A stretch of DNA of 64,000 nucleotides, from positions 42,999 to 106,998 of the forward strand of contig JAJDAQ010000025.1 in NCBI GenBank assembly GCA_029261815.1, written 5' to 3'. Position 1 is the stretch's first letter. Every line of letters begins with the position of its first letter. Positions 18,191-27,694 of this stretch are shown piece by piece. The notes beneath the pieces were generated by a model. The model made no database searches, was not told the DNA's origin, and worked only from the letters and a program-made list of their open reading frames with translations. This DNA is from Deltaproteobacteria bacterium. Its GTDB lineage: Bacteria; Myxococcota_A; UBA9160; UBA6930. The translations under genes and the position numbers were made by a program.

Positions 18191-19848
18191 CGAAACGCAC
18201 CTTGCTGAGGTCGCACGCCCGGACGCTCATCCATTTCGGTGGCGTGGCTCTCACCATCGACCTGAATCGGCACGCCGTTGACGAGCACGTGGCGGATGCC
18301 ACTGGGCTGGTCTGCCGTGAGCCGGTCACCGTTCGCCGGGAAGTCGACGACCCGGCGAATCGGCCCCGGTGCGACCGTCATCGGATCGAAGACCGTGAGA
18401 TCGGCCCAGGCGCCTTCGCGCACCACGCCGCGGTCCTCGAACTGGAAGATGGAAGCGGGTTCGCCCGTGAGCTTGAACACCGCCGTCTCGAGCGGCAAGA
18501 CGCCGCGCTCGCGGACCCAGTTCCCGAGCAGGTCGGTCGGCAGCGGAGCGTCGCATAGCATTCCCACGTGAGCGCCCGCGTCGCTGAGGCCGAGGGCCAT
18601 GCCCTCTTGCTGTAGCAGGTGTTCGATTCCTTCTTCGTCATCGTTCGCCTGGATGTAGCGCCAGCGCGTCTTCAAGTCGTCATCGAGGGAGAGCGCGATC
18701 ATGGTGTCGAGTGGCGATTCGCCGCGCTCAGCCGCGAGGTCAACGAGCTTGCGATCAATGAGGCCCGTGTGCGCCGTCGTCTCCGCGAGCTCGAAGTTCT
18801 CCCACCGCGTCGGCAGGGCCGTGGTCTTCAGCTGCTCGAGTGCCTTCGCTCGCCACGCGGGGTCGCGGTAGGCAGCAACCCGGTCCTCGCGGTTTCCCTG
18901 GTAGAGAGCTGCGAATGCGTCCGTCTGATCGAACGGGAACGGCTCCTCGAGCTTCACCTGCATCGTGATCTTGCGGCAGGAGATCTGGGGCCAGACGCCG
19001 GTTCCCTGCTCGCGCTGTTCAGCATGGACCTTCGAACCATGCTGCCAGAGTCCGGGCATCGCCAACAGTGCCGTGTAGGTCACCGGGACGCCGACGCGGC
19101 GCTGGAAGTCATAGATCTGGTCGAAGGCGAAGCCGTCGCCCATGGTCGCCTCGATCACGCCGCGACCGGCCTTTCGCACTTCCATCGCCAGCGTCTCGAA
19201 TTCCGACTTTGCCGCGAGCCGCGAACAGATCGGCCGACCGCCGATCCCGATATGCGTCGGCGCGAAGCTGGTCGCAAGGCCGGCGGCTCCAGCGGCCATT
19301 GCTTCCTGCACGCTGACGGCCATCGCCGCGACCTCGTCGTCGGTCGCTTCGCGCTCGTAGGCGTCGTCGCCCATATGGAAGAGGCGCAGCGCGGTGTGGC
19401 CGATGTAGGCGGCGTAGTTGAGCACCGTGCCGCGGCGTTCGACCGAGGCCAGGTATTCGGGGAACGTCTCGAAGTCCCACGGAATGCCGGCGGCCAGGGT
19501 CGCCGGGTTCATGTCCTCGACCTTCTCGAGCGTCAACGCGATGGTCTCGTGGTCTTCGGGCCGGGTCGGCGCCACCGAGAAGCCGCAGTTGCCGGCCACC
19601 ACCGTTGTCACGCCATGGAAACAGGATGGCGTGAGTGCCGGGTCCCAGAAGACCTGGGCGTCGTAATGGGTATGGATGTCGATGAAGCCCGGCGTCACGA
19701 CGTGACCGCTGGCGTCGAGTTCTCGCCCACCGGTCAGGCCGCGCCCGATCTCGGCGATGCGTCCGTCCTTCACACGGACATCGGCTTCGAATCCTTCGCT
19801 CCCGGTGCCGTCGATGACGGTGCCGCCGCGAATCACGATCTCGGACAT
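18187..19848 (-). CDS. N-acyl-D-amino-acid deacylase family amidohydrolase (paralog 1)
   Basis: 553 residues of the amidohydrolase superfamily, D-aminoacylase group. It starts MSEIVIRGGTVIDGTGSEGF and has the metal motif DIHTHYDAQ, the bridging-Cys motif GNCGFSVAP, and LSDAGAHVGM near the end supplying the metal-ligand Asp. Enzymes of this group cut N-acyl-D-amino acids or related cyclic amides; the true substrate is open. The ATG at 19848 is set by GAGGAG 7 bases before it, not by the longer upstream frame. It follows the SDR gene by 52 bases, probably in one operon. Two further paralogs lie at 28699 and 44449. Confidence 0.88.
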   Translation of the reverse strand: MSEIVIRGGTVIDGTGSEGFEADVRVKDGRIAEIGRGLTGGRELDASGHVVTPGFIDIHTHYDAQVFWDPALTPSCFHGVTTVVAGNCGFSVAPTRPEDHETIALTLEKVEDMNPATLAAGIPWDFETFPEYLASVERRGTVLNYAAYIGHTALRLFHMGDDAYEREATDDEVAAMAVSVQEAMAAGAAGLATSFAPTHIGIGGRPICSRLAAKSEFETLAMEVRKAGRGVIEATMGDGFAFDQIYDFQRRVGVPVTYTALLAMPGLWQHGSKVHAEQREQGTGVWPQISCRKITMQVKLEEPFPFDQTDAFAALYQGNREDRVAAYRDPAWRAKALEQLKTTALPTRWENFELAETTAHTGLIDRKLVDLAAERGESPLDTMIALSLDDDLKTRWRYIQANDDEEGIEHLLQQEGMALGLSDAGAHVGMLCDAPLPTDLLGNWVRERGVLPLETAVFKLTGEPASIFQFEDRGVVREGAWADLTVFDPMTVAPGPIRRVVDFPANGDRLTADQPSGIRHVLVNGVPIQVDGESHATEMDERPGVRPQQGAFR

Positions 19849-19900
19849 AGCGTTCTCCTCGCCGCGATGCGGCTCGATCCTGAAGACTCGTTCATGGAAA

Positions 19901-20680
19901 TCAGAGGCTGAAGCGGTGTCCCGCGGTGTAGCCACCGTCGACCGGGAACGTGACCCCAGTGACGAACGAGGCTTCATCCGACGCGAGGAAGAGTGCCGCG
20001 TTCGCGATCTCGACGGGCTTGCCGAAACGGCCCAGCTGGTGCGCGTCCATGATCTTGTCCGCGATCACGCTCGCGGGACCGTCGACCATGACGCTCCGGA
20101 ACATCGGAGTATCGATGAACCCGGGGCAGATCACGTTGGTGCGCACGCCCGAACGGCCGTAGTCGATGGCCATGTTCTTGGTGAGCACCACGACGCCGCC
20201 CTTCGAAGCGTTGTAGGAGCTACCGCCCATGAAGCCCTCGATGCCCTCGACCGAAGCGACGTTCACGATGCTGCCGCTTTGCTGCTCGACCATGCCCTTC
20301 ACCACGTGCTTCGACGCCAGGAACGTGCCCTTCAGGTTGATGTCGACGACGCGGTCCCATTCGTCTGCGTCGAGGTCGTGGATCATGCCGCCGCCCGCAA
20401 CACCAGCCGAGTTCACGAGAACATCGATGCGGCCAAACTGATCCTTCACCGCCGCCACGATCTCGGCGATGCGCGCTTCGTCGCGAACGTCGCCGCTCTC
20501 GAAGACTCCGCCTCCGGCGAACGCCACGGCTTCGTCCCAGTCCGAGTCCCCGCTGGGCTTCGCGAGGTCCATGCCTGCGATCCGTGCGCCCTCCTGGGCG
20601 AAGCGCAGCGCGCATGCGGCGCCGATCCCCGAGGCGGCGCCGGTGATGAATGCCACTTTCCCTTCGAGTCGTCCTGCCAT
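19901..20680 (-). CDS. SDR family NAD(P)-dependent oxidoreductase
   Basis: 259 residues, a classical short-chain dehydrogenase. TGAASGIGAA (cofactor loop), NSAGVAGGG, catalytic Ser in NVASVEG, the SYNASKG active site and CPGFIDTPM are in order, with the C-terminal VTGVTFPVDGGYTAGH. Asp in AGMDLAK after the second strand suggests NAD(H). It starts at the ATG with AGGAGAGG upstream, and CTATCCT further up may be its -10. It likely oxidises a secondary alcohol made or used with the following D-aminoacylase gene; the substrate is unknown. Confidence 0.9.
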   Translation of the reverse strand: MAGRLEGKVAFITGAASGIGAACALRFAQEGARIAGMDLAKPSGDSDWDEAVAFAGGGVFESGDVRDEARIAEIVAAVKDQFGRIDVLVNSAGVAGGGMIHDLDADEWDRVVDINLKGTFLASKHVVKGMVEQQSGSIVNVASVEGIEGFMGGSSYNASKGGVVVLTKNMAIDYGRSGVRTNVICPGFIDTPMFRSVMVDGPASVIADKIMDAHQLGRFGKPVEIANAALFLASDEASFVTGVTFPVDGGYTAGHRFSL

Positions 20681-20769
20681 CGGCCTCTCCTGTGTCGAGC
20701 GTCGCAGGTCGTGCGACAAACTCACTGACGGACGCCAGGATAGTGCGGAAACCGCTGTCCGCCCGACGG

Positions 20770-22296
20770 CTACTCGGGCGGCGCATACCCCGGCGGCAGG
20801 TATCGCACGATCAGCGCATCGGCCGTCGTGCGGCCTCGCTTCGCCGGGATCCCGGCCGCGGCCCAATCCCCCGGAGCGCGCAGATTGCCGCCGAACCAGA
20901 TGCGTCCGCTCGAATCGATCGTGGCGCAGCGGAGCACGGAGCCCTTGCGTGGCCCGAGGTGTGACGAGAACAAGAGCTGCTTCAAGTCGGGCGAAAAGGC
21001 GGCGATGAACGCGTCATACCGATTCGCCGTCGGCGGGGCGATGGCGTTGACCCGCGGAATGTCGGCCGAGAACGTCGTCCCGGACACGATGATGTTTCCG
21101 GATCGGTCGACGATCACGCCCTCGGCGGCTTCGCCGTCGGAACCGCCAAACAGGGTCGAGCCGATCAACTCGCGTCCATCCGGCGAGAGACGGACAACGA
21201 CGACGTCCCCTGGATAGTTGGTTCTCAAGCCGGCGCCGATGCCGCCGACGCCGTTGTGCGTCCGATCGAATGCGCCCGGCGTGGTGGGAAAGTCCTCTCC
21301 GTCCGCACCCGCCGCGATCACGATCGAATCGTCCGCGGCGATGGCGAGGTGATGGGTCTCGATCTGGTCGAGCCCGGTCGACGCCAGATACGTTCCCCAC
21401 TTCAGCGAGCCGTCGGGTGCCCAACGACTCACATGCAGATCGATGTCGCCGACTCCCTTGGGCGAAACCACGCCTCGAGTGACTGGCATCCGGGGCGAAC
21501 TCCCGTTCGTCAGGTAGACGGCGTCGTCCCCGGCCGCGATCCGAATCGACGGGACGCCCCAGACCTCGCCTTCTCCGCCAAACGCGCGAGCCCAACGAAT
21601 CGAGGACCCATCGCCCGCGATGCGCGCCACGACGGCCTGCTCCATGCCCTGGCGCAGCGTCTTGCCGAACGCGGCGCGAATCGGCTCCGGGTAGCGCCCG
21701 GTCGCCGTCGACGCGGCGAGCCAGATGTCGCCAGATGCTCCAACTGCGAGATCGCGAATGATGCGTCCCGGCGGATCCACGGCGCCGAAGTAGCTCGCGT
21801 AGATAACCTCACCGTCCGGGGTGAACTTCGCGAAGAATCCGTCTTGCGGTTGATAAGGCCCCTTCGGCGAGCCCCCTGAGAACTTCGTCTGGAGCGCACC
21901 CTGGGTCACCGGGAAGTCCCGGCCCGCACGACCTCCGACGATGATGTCGCCCGCCGGGTCGATCTCCACTGCATAGGCGCGGTCATGATGAGGACCGCCA
22001 ATCACACGGGCCCAGACGATCTCACCGTCCGCATCGAGTCGCACGATGAAGGCGTCCACATCGCCTGCGTACTCGGTGAACGTCAGCGGGAAGTCCGGCG
22101 ACTGGGTCCCGCCCACCGCGATGACGCCCCCACCGGGGTAGCCCACGATGTCGCGAACATCGTCGTGGCCCGAGCCTTCGAGCACGACCACGTGGTCGGG
22201 CGGCACTGCGCGGTCCGCCGCGCTCGCGACAGGTACGAGCAAGCTCAGCATTCCGACGATGGCGAGTGCCATCGATCGCGGGACAACTTGCGACAC
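20770..22296 (-). CDS. Secreted beta-propeller protein with SBBP-type repeats
   Basis: 508 residues. A signal peptide (AIVGMLSLLVPVASA) should export it. The mature part is a run of about seven propeller blades of the SBBP type, each with a DAFIVRLDADGEIVWAR-like strand, then a GG, then DPAGDIIVGG-like turns (also GFFAKFTPDGEVIYASYFG and DLHVSRWAPDGSLKWGTYL). Such proteins often act as surface or periplasmic binding scaffolds; no catalytic residues are evident. The GTG start is chosen because GGAGGT lies exactly 5 bases upstream, whereas the ATG 27 bases earlier has no ribosome site. Its role is unknown. Confidence 0.8.
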   Translation of the reverse strand: MSQVVPRSMALAIVGMLSLLVPVASAADRAVPPDHVVVLEGSGHDDVRDIVGYPGGGVIAVGGTQSPDFPLTFTEYAGDVDAFIVRLDADGEIVWARVIGGPHHDRAYAVEIDPAGDIIVGGRAGRDFPVTQGALQTKFSGGSPKGPYQPQDGFFAKFTPDGEVIYASYFGAVDPPGRIIRDLAVGASGDIWLAASTATGRYPEPIRAAFGKTLRQGMEQAVVARIAGDGSSIRWARAFGGEGEVWGVPSIRIAAGDDAVYLTNGSSPRMPVTRGVVSPKGVGDIDLHVSRWAPDGSLKWGTYLASTGLDQIETHHLAIAADDSIVIAAGADGEDFPTTPGAFDRTHNGVGGIGAGLRTNYPGDVVVVRLSPDGRELIGSTLFGGSDGEAAEGVIVDRSGNIIVSGTTFSADIPRVNAIAPPTANRYDAFIAAFSPDLKQLLFSSHLGPRKGSVLRCATIDSSGRIWFGGNLRAPGDWAAAGIPAKRGRTTADALIVRYLPPGYAPPE

Positions 22297-22450
22297 GGCA
22301 GACCTCCAGTAGGTGAAGCCCATTCGACGCTGGCGGCGGCGTGGACGTTCCGTCGCCTGCCCCGGCTGGGCCTCTAGAGAGACTTAGCAGTAATCGCCCT
22401 TCCGGTTCTCGGATGGCAGCGCGTATCCTGGGACCGGGCGAGGAGGGCCG

Positions 22451-23779
22451 ATGACGTACCGTCGCAGCTACAACGCGGACTTTGGAACCCTCGGCGCGGA
22501 AGTGGCGCACAGATGGCCCGAGCGAACGGTCATCCGCAACAAGGCGAAACAGGTCGACACCCTCGGCGTCGCGCTTTCAGGGGGCGGATACCGCTCTGCG
22601 ATCTACAACTACGGCATCCTGCGCGGGTTGCACGAGATCGGCGTGATGTCGCAGGCCGACTATCTCTCGGTCGTGTCGGGTGGGTCGTGGATCGGTACCG
22701 CCTACGCCACGACGAACCTGCTCGACCGCTGGTTTTTCGACCGGCCGGACGAGAAGCCAAATACGCTCGAAGAAGGCTTCGAGTCGTTCCTGGCAAACCC
22801 GGCGCGGACCGCACAGGAACTCATCCTGGCCCGCAAGAACGAGAACTACGTCTCGAACGTGTACGGGCGCCTGCTGGCGCGAACGTTCCTTCGCGAACAC
22901 GGGCAAGATGGCCGCTGGATGCCGTTCGCCCAGCGCGGCCTGGTCAAGGATGGCGACCGGCCGTACCTGATCGTCAATGGCACGGTGAACTTCCGTCCCG
23001 CGGGCACCTTCCACGTCCAACAGGAGTGCTTCGAGATGACCCGGCACTACTGCGGAAGCCGCTCGCTGGGATACACCTCGACCCGGGATCTCCACGCCAA
23101 GGAAAAACCGCTGCGAATGCGTGATGCCGTCGCGATCTCGGGGGCCGCCGTCGCCGCGCATCTCCCGGGGCTGGGCGACGAGACGATCGGCATCGGACTG
23201 AGTCGTGCGTTGCCCAACTACCTACCGGACGACCTCGCGAACGCTCCGACGGATGCAGACGAATTCGATGTCGCCGACGGCGGCCACTACAACAACCTCG
23301 GCGTCGAATCGCTCGTGAACCGCGGCTGCGGCTATCTGATCGTGGTCGATGCCGAGCATGACCCCGAGAGCCCGACCCGCGTTCGCTCCAACCAGAAGTA
23401 CCACGGGCTGACGACGCTGCTCCGTCGCAACCACATCGATACCGCGTTCGGGCACGGCGTCGAGGGAGTGCTGCGCAAGATCGACCGGGTCGACGAGCCT
23501 GTGCATCTGTTCGAGGGCGACGACACCGTACCCGACATCCTCTACGTGAAATTGAAACGATCGAGCTCGTTCGACCGCAAGTTCAAGAGCAAGCCGTACA
23601 ACCAGCCCGGATTCGTGAACCACCTGTTTGGCCGCGGAAAGTTTGGCTTCGATCCACAATTCTCGACAGCCAAGCTCGACTACGACTTCGCCGAGCATCG
23701 GAACCTCTCCGACCTCGGGCATTTCGTGGTGACCGAGAACAAGAAGCGGTTCCAGGACTTCGCGGCGCGCTCCCGCTAG
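22451..23779 (+). CDS. Patatin/cPLA2-like phospholipase
   Basis: 442 residues without a signal peptide. The oxyanion loop GVALSGGGYRSA (about 38-49) and the nucleophile elbow VVSGGSWIG carry the catalytic Ser; the dyad Asp is in VADGGHYNNLGVESL, all as in cytosolic phospholipase A2/patatin lipases. It should hydrolyse acyl esters of lipids at the membrane surface. TATCCT (22424-22429) is a likely -10 and GAGGAGG precedes the ATG. It is divergent from the propeller gene and followed 52 bases later by an esterase, so the two may form a lipid-degrading pair (inference). Confidence 0.85.
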   Translation: MTYRRSYNADFGTLGAEVAHRWPERTVIRNKAKQVDTLGVALSGGGYRSAIYNYGILRGLHEIGVMSQADYLSVVSGGSWIGTAYATTNLLDRWFFDRPDEKPNTLEEGFESFLANPARTAQELILARKNENYVSNVYGRLLARTFLREHGQDGRWMPFAQRGLVKDGDRPYLIVNGTVNFRPAGTFHVQQECFEMTRHYCGSRSLGYTSTRDLHAKEKPLRMRDAVAISGAAVAAHLPGLGDETIGIGLSRALPNYLPDDLANAPTDADEFDVADGGHYNNLGVESLVNRGCGYLIVVDAEHDPESPTRVRSNQKYHGLTTLLRRNHIDTAFGHGVEGVLRKIDRVDEPVHLFEGDDTVPDILYVKLKRSSSFDRKFKSKPYNQPGFVNHLFGRGKFGFDPQFSTAKLDYDFAEHRNLSDLGHFVVTENKKRFQDFAARSR

Positions 23780-23831
23780 CGCCGGCACGGACGGCCGCCC
23801 TACCCTCCGGCACTCACCGGAGGAAGACCCC

Positions 23832-24725
23832 ATGGCCAACGAAGCCCTCGAAACCATCGTCACCATGCTGCGAGGCGCGAACATCGCGCAAGGCACCAGC
23901 ATCCAGGAGATGCGTGCCGGAATGGAAGCCGGGAGCGCCGCAACCCCGCTCCCCGACGACGTGACGTTCACACCCGTCGATGCGGGCGGCGTCCCCGCGG
24001 AATGGAATGACGCGTCCGACGCCCGCGCCGATCGGGTGCTCATCTACTACCACGGCGGCGGCTACTGCATGGGGTCGCTGAACACGCACCGCGGACTTAC
24101 AGCGCGTCTTTCGCAGCTTGGGAACCTCCGCGTCCTCTCCGTCGACTATCGCCTGGCGCCCGAACACCCCCACCCCGCCGCCGTCGACGACGCCGTCGCG
24201 GCCTATCAGTTCGTCCTCGCGCAGGGGACCGCGGCCGAGCACATCGCGCTCGCGGGCGACTCTGCCGGCGGAGGCCTCGCGGTAGCTGCCTTGCTGGCGA
24301 TCCGCGACCAGGGCTTGCCCCTCCCGGCGTGCGGCGTCGGGATCTCGGCCTGGACCGACATGACGGCGTCGGGCAACTCGATCACCGAGAAGGCCGACGT
24401 CGATCCGATGCTGGGCGACATCTCGGGGCTCCAGTTGATGGTCGACGCCTATGTCGGCGCTGGCGACAAGAAGGCGCCACTGGCTTCGCCGCTGTTCGCC
24501 GACCTTGCCGGCCTCCCGCCGCTGCTCCTGCAGGTGGGTTCGGCCGAAGTCCTGCTCGACGATTCGCGGCGGCTGGCCGAGCGCGCCAAGTCGGCCGGCG
24601 TCGACGTCACGCTGGAGGTCTGGGAGGACATGTTCCATGTCTGGCACGTCTTCGCCGAGATGCTTCCGGAAGGGATGGCGGCCAGCCAGGAGCTCGCAGA
24701 CTTCGTCAATGCCCGGCTGGGATAG
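23832..24725 (+). CDS. Alpha/beta hydrolase, HSL-type esterase
   Basis: 297 residues, typical of hormone-sensitive-lipase family esterases. The oxyanion motif YYHGGGYCMGS is followed by VDYRLAPEHPHP, the nucleophile elbow GDSAGGGLA, the acid region LLDDSRRLAERA, and the catalytic His in MFHVWHVF. It hydrolyses short- to medium-chain acyl esters and is probably cytosolic. GGAGGAAG sits 6-8 bases before the ATG and TACCCT further upstream. It follows the patatin-like gene on the same strand. The 181 bases after it hold no gene and are locally AT-rich. Confidence 0.9.
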   Translation: MANEALETIVTMLRGANIAQGTSIQEMRAGMEAGSAATPLPDDVTFTPVDAGGVPAEWNDASDARADRVLIYYHGGGYCMGSLNTHRGLTARLSQLGNLRVLSVDYRLAPEHPHPAAVDDAVAAYQFVLAQGTAAEHIALAGDSAGGGLAVAALLAIRDQGLPLPACGVGISAWTDMTASGNSITEKADVDPMLGDISGLQLMVDAYVGAGDKKAPLASPLFADLAGLPPLLLQVGSAEVLLDDSRRLAERAKSAGVDVTLEVWEDMFHVWHVFAEMLPEGMAASQELADFVNARLG

Positions 24726-24906
24726 GTCAAGGACGAGGATAAGAAGTTCCAAGTTACTGAAATAAAAGGACTTTCTCTCTTACGCCAGCACTAAGGAAGC
24801 GATCACCGCGGGATAAGGAAGGTCAGGACGAATCGGTCGAAAGTGGGTTCATCGGCAGCCGCCATGGAGGCGGGCCAGATACCAAGACCCAACCGGAGAC
24901 TCCATC
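24726..24906. other. AT-rich intergenic stretch, no gene
   Basis: The first about 80 bases (24726-24800) are visibly richer in A and T than the surrounding sequence, with AAATAAAAGG and CTTTCTCTCTTA. I see no open frame, tRNA-like fold, strong hairpin or insertion-sequence end. It may hold the terminator of the esterase gene or the promoter of mddA, but no box is convincing. Confidence 0.4.
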
Positions 24907-25737
24907 ATGACCTCGACCACGACCCAGCCCAACGACATCGCGGCCCAGCGCACAGGCGCGCAACGCACCGGCTTCCTCGCCTGGGGCGTCTTCTGCTACG
25001 CCGCCTTCTTTGCCTGCTTCCTCTACTCGATCGCTTTCGTCGGCAACTTCGACATCGTTTCCAAGACGATCGATTCCGGCACGGCCGGACCGATCGGACT
25101 CGCGCTGGCGATCAACGTCGCGTTGCTGTCGCTCTTCGCGGTCCAGCACACGGGGATGGCACGACCGGGCTTCAAGAAGCTCTGGACGCGCATCGTTCCG
25201 GAACCGGCTGAGCGCCCCACCTACGTGTTGCTGTCCGCGCTCTGTCTGGTCGTGCTGTACGCGTTCTGGCAGCCGATCGAGGGCACCGTCTGGTCGGTCA
25301 CGAACCCGATCGCCTCGAACGCGATCACGGCCGTGTACTTCGGTGGCTGGGCGATGCTGCTCTACGCCACCGCACTGATCGATCACTTCGACCTGTTCGG
25401 TCTGCGGCAGTCCTGGCTGGCCTTCCGGGGCCGGGCCTACACGAACCACCCGTTCGGCACGCCGGGCCTGTACGGCAAAATCCGTCACCCGCTCTACGTC
25501 GCCTGGGCCGTGATCTTCTGGGCCACGCCCGAAATGAGCGCCGGCCACCTGCTCTTCGCCGTCGTGACGACGGCCTACATGGCCCTGGCCGTGTTGGTCG
25601 AAGAGCGGGACCTGCTGAACCACTTCGGCGACGTCTATGCCCGCTACATGGACAGCACGCCGCGCTACGTCCCCCGCTTCGGCGGCGGCGGCCGGCCGGT
25701 GCGCCAGCCCGCAGCACAGGTGGCCCCCTCCGCCTGA
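24907..25737 (+). CDS. mddA: Methanethiol S-methyltransferase (MddA)
   Basis: 276 residues and about six membrane segments. Family landmarks: ALFAVQHTGMARPGFKKLW, RIVPEPAERPTYVL, HFDLFGLRQSW and the SAM-associated HPLYVAW plus VLVEERDLLNHFGD with the conserved glutamates near the end. MddA methylates methanethiol (also H2S) to dimethyl sulfide using S-adenosylmethionine in the membrane. The length matches the family and NnrU-like relatives lack several of these stretches. A proline/alanine-rich tail follows the domain. It is a single-gene unit ending at a strong hairpin. The call is by remembered family motifs, not by alignment. Confidence 0.8.
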   Translation: MTSTTTQPNDIAAQRTGAQRTGFLAWGVFCYAAFFACFLYSIAFVGNFDIVSKTIDSGTAGPIGLALAINVALLSLFAVQHTGMARPGFKKLWTRIVPEPAERPTYVLLSALCLVVLYAFWQPIEGTVWSVTNPIASNAITAVYFGGWAMLLYATALIDHFDLFGLRQSWLAFRGRAYTNHPFGTPGLYGKIRHPLYVAWAVIFWATPEMSAGHLLFAVVTTAYMALAVLVEERDLLNHFGDVYARYMDSTPRYVPRFGGGGRPVRQPAAQVAPSA

Positions 25738-25761
25738 GCGTCGCCGGCGTCCCGGGCCCTG

Positions 25762-25795
25762 GGCCCCCGGAAGGCAAGCCCTTCCGGGGGCCTTT
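25762..25795 (+). terminator. Rho-independent-type terminator after mddA
   Basis: A perfect 13-bp stem (25762-25774 with 25780-25792, GGCCCCCGGAAGG and its complement) with loop CAAGC, followed by TTT. The U-tract is short, so efficiency may be modest. Confidence 0.75.
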
Positions 25796-25866
25796 GCATT
25801 GGATCGCGCGCAGGCAAGGTACACTCGAGCCGTGGGTTCCGGGGGATGCCCGCAGGAGTCCACGCC

Positions 25867-27657
25867 ATGTCCCGCCCGCCGCTCAGCCGACGCTCGTTCC
25901 TCAAGGGCGCATCCGCCGCTGCCCTCGCCCCCGCCATCCTGAGCTGCGACGAGGACACGGGGCCCCGCCCCGAGAGCCCCCTCTTCACGTTGGGCGTAGC
26001 ATCCGGAGACCCCGACCACGCGTCGGTCGTCCTCTGGACCCGGCTCGCGCCGGACCCGCTCAATGGCGGTGGCATGCCGAGCCGCCCGGTCATGGTCGTG
26101 TGGGAGGTCGCGCGCTCCCGCGGAATGCGGGACATCGTCGCCTCCGGGGTTTCGATGGCGCTTCCCGAAAACGGCCACGCCGTACACGCCGTCGCGACCG
26201 GTCTCGAACCGGATCGCTGGTACTACTACCGCTTCCGCGCCCTGGGCGAAGCCAGCCCCATCGGGCAGACGAGAACATTCCCGCACCCTTCGGCCGATCC
26301 GGGACACCTGCGGTTTGCGCAGGCGTCGTGCCAGGATTTCCAGGACGGCTTCTTCCCCGCGTACCGCGACATGCTCACGCAGCAGCTCGACTTCGTGCTT
26401 TTCGTGGGTGACTACATCTACGAGAGCGGTCCAACCGGCAACCCGATCGCTCCCGGCCGCGTTCACGTCGGCAGCGAACTGCTGAGTCTCGAGGACTATC
26501 GGAACCGTTATGCGCAGTACCGCCTCGACCCGGACCTGCAGGCCGCGCACCGGGAGCTTCCATTCATCGTCACCTGGGACGACCACGAGGTCGACAACAA
26601 CTATGCCGGCCTGATCGCCGAGGAGCGCTCGAACGTCGTCGGAAGCGCCTTTGCCAACCGGCGCCGCAATGCGTACCAGGCCTACGCCGAGGCCATGCCG
26701 CTGCGGCCGCAGAATCGTTTCCTACGCGGAGACGGCCAGCTCCCGATCCATCGCCGTCTCCAATTCGGAAGCCTCGCCGACCTCCACGTCCTCGACACGC
26801 GTCAGTACCGTACCGACCAGCCGACGCGGGACGGATTCGGGTCACCGGCCGCCAACCTCTCGGCAACGGATGCTGCGTTGCTCGAACGTGCCTTCGGCGA
26901 GCCGATTTTCGACCGTGCTGCGATTCTCGACCCGGCCGCCACGATGCTAGGCCTGGAACAAGAGGCCTGGCTGGCCGGGAACCTCGCCAACTCTGGCGCG
27001 CACTGGAACATCCTGGCGCAGCAGGTGATGGTGATGCCCTGGAATCTCGTCTCGCTGCTCCAATTGCAGCTCGCTCTCCAGATCCCGCTGCCGCCGGCGG
27101 AGAAGGCCGCGGCGGCAGCCGCTCTCGCCCAGGTGCAGGAAGTCACCAACATGGACGGATGGGACGGCGCGCAGGCCGCCAGGAGCCGCCTGCTGCAGAT
27201 GCTGGAGAACCTGCGGCCCGGCAACCCCGTGGTCCTGACCGGCGATGTGCATTCCGCCTGGGCGTCGAATCTGTTCGCCGACTTCGCCGACCCGAACAGC
27301 GACATCGTGGCTGCCGAGTTCGTCTGCACGTCGATCGCTTCGACGTTCCGCGACCGGGACCCGCGAGCGATCGACTCGGTTGTCCGGTTCAGTGTCGGCG
27401 ACAACCCGCACGTCGAATTCTTCAACGCGCTCTTCCGCGGCTACTCGGTCTGCGATGTCACGGATGACGAATGGCGGACCGAATACCGCGGTGTGGGCAC
27501 GCTCGGCGACGTTGCGTCGCCAGATCCGGACGCCCTGATCCCGCTTCCGGGAAGTGCCGTCGAAACGGACGCCGTGCTGAAGATTCGCAGCGGATTTGCG
27601 GCGCCCGGCAGCAGTGAACGCATCGTCACGGAATCGGCGCGCGTCCCGGTGCGCTGA
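25867..27657 (+). CDS. phoD: PhoD-family alkaline phosphatase, Tat-exported
   Basis: 596 residues. The Tat signal SRRSFLKGASAA near the start and a possible lipobox (AILSC) imply folded export and maybe lipid anchoring. PhoD landmarks: LGVASGDPDHASVVLWTRL (N-terminal domain), RFAQASCQDF, VGDYIYE, TWDDHEVDNNYA, MVMPWN and LTGDVHSAWASN, which supply the metal ligands. The enzyme cleaves phosphomono- and diesters outside the cytoplasm for phosphate scavenging. The ATG at 25867 has CAGGAG 8 bases upstream and starts the Tat motif; an earlier ATG at 25846 is less likely. A TACACT box is at 25820-25825. A Pho box is not evident. Confidence 0.9.
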   Translation: MSRPPLSRRSFLKGASAAALAPAILSCDEDTGPRPESPLFTLGVASGDPDHASVVLWTRLAPDPLNGGGMPSRPVMVVWEVARSRGMRDIVASGVSMALPENGHAVHAVATGLEPDRWYYYRFRALGEASPIGQTRTFPHPSADPGHLRFAQASCQDFQDGFFPAYRDMLTQQLDFVLFVGDYIYESGPTGNPIAPGRVHVGSELLSLEDYRNRYAQYRLDPDLQAAHRELPFIVTWDDHEVDNNYAGLIAEERSNVVGSAFANRRRNAYQAYAEAMPLRPQNRFLRGDGQLPIHRRLQFGSLADLHVLDTRQYRTDQPTRDGFGSPAANLSATDAALLERAFGEPIFDRAAILDPAATMLGLEQEAWLAGNLANSGAHWNILAQQVMVMPWNLVSLLQLQLALQIPLPPAEKAAAAAALAQVQEVTNMDGWDGAQAARSRLLQMLENLRPGNPVVLTGDVHSAWASNLFADFADPNSDIVAAEFVCTSIASTFRDRDPRAIDSVVRFSVGDNPHVEFFNALFRGYSVCDVTDDEWRTEYRGVGTLGDVASPDPDALIPLPGSAVETDAVLKIRSGFAAPGSSERIVTESARVPVR

Positions 27658-27682
27658 GCCGGCCTCCGCTGCCGAAGCCGAG

Positions 27683-27688
27683 TACGAT
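27683..27688 (+). promoter_or_regulatory. Putative -10 box of leaderless BKACE gene
   Basis: TACGAT lies 6 bases before the ATG at 27695 with no Shine-Dalgarno sequence; it is immediately downstream of phoD. Confidence 0.35.
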
Positions 27689-27694
27689 CCCTCC

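Noticed and set aside
22297..22323. Earlier ATG start of the propeller protein
   Set aside because: No ribosome site, whereas the GTG at 22296 has GGAGGT at ideal spacing and still gives a full signal peptide.
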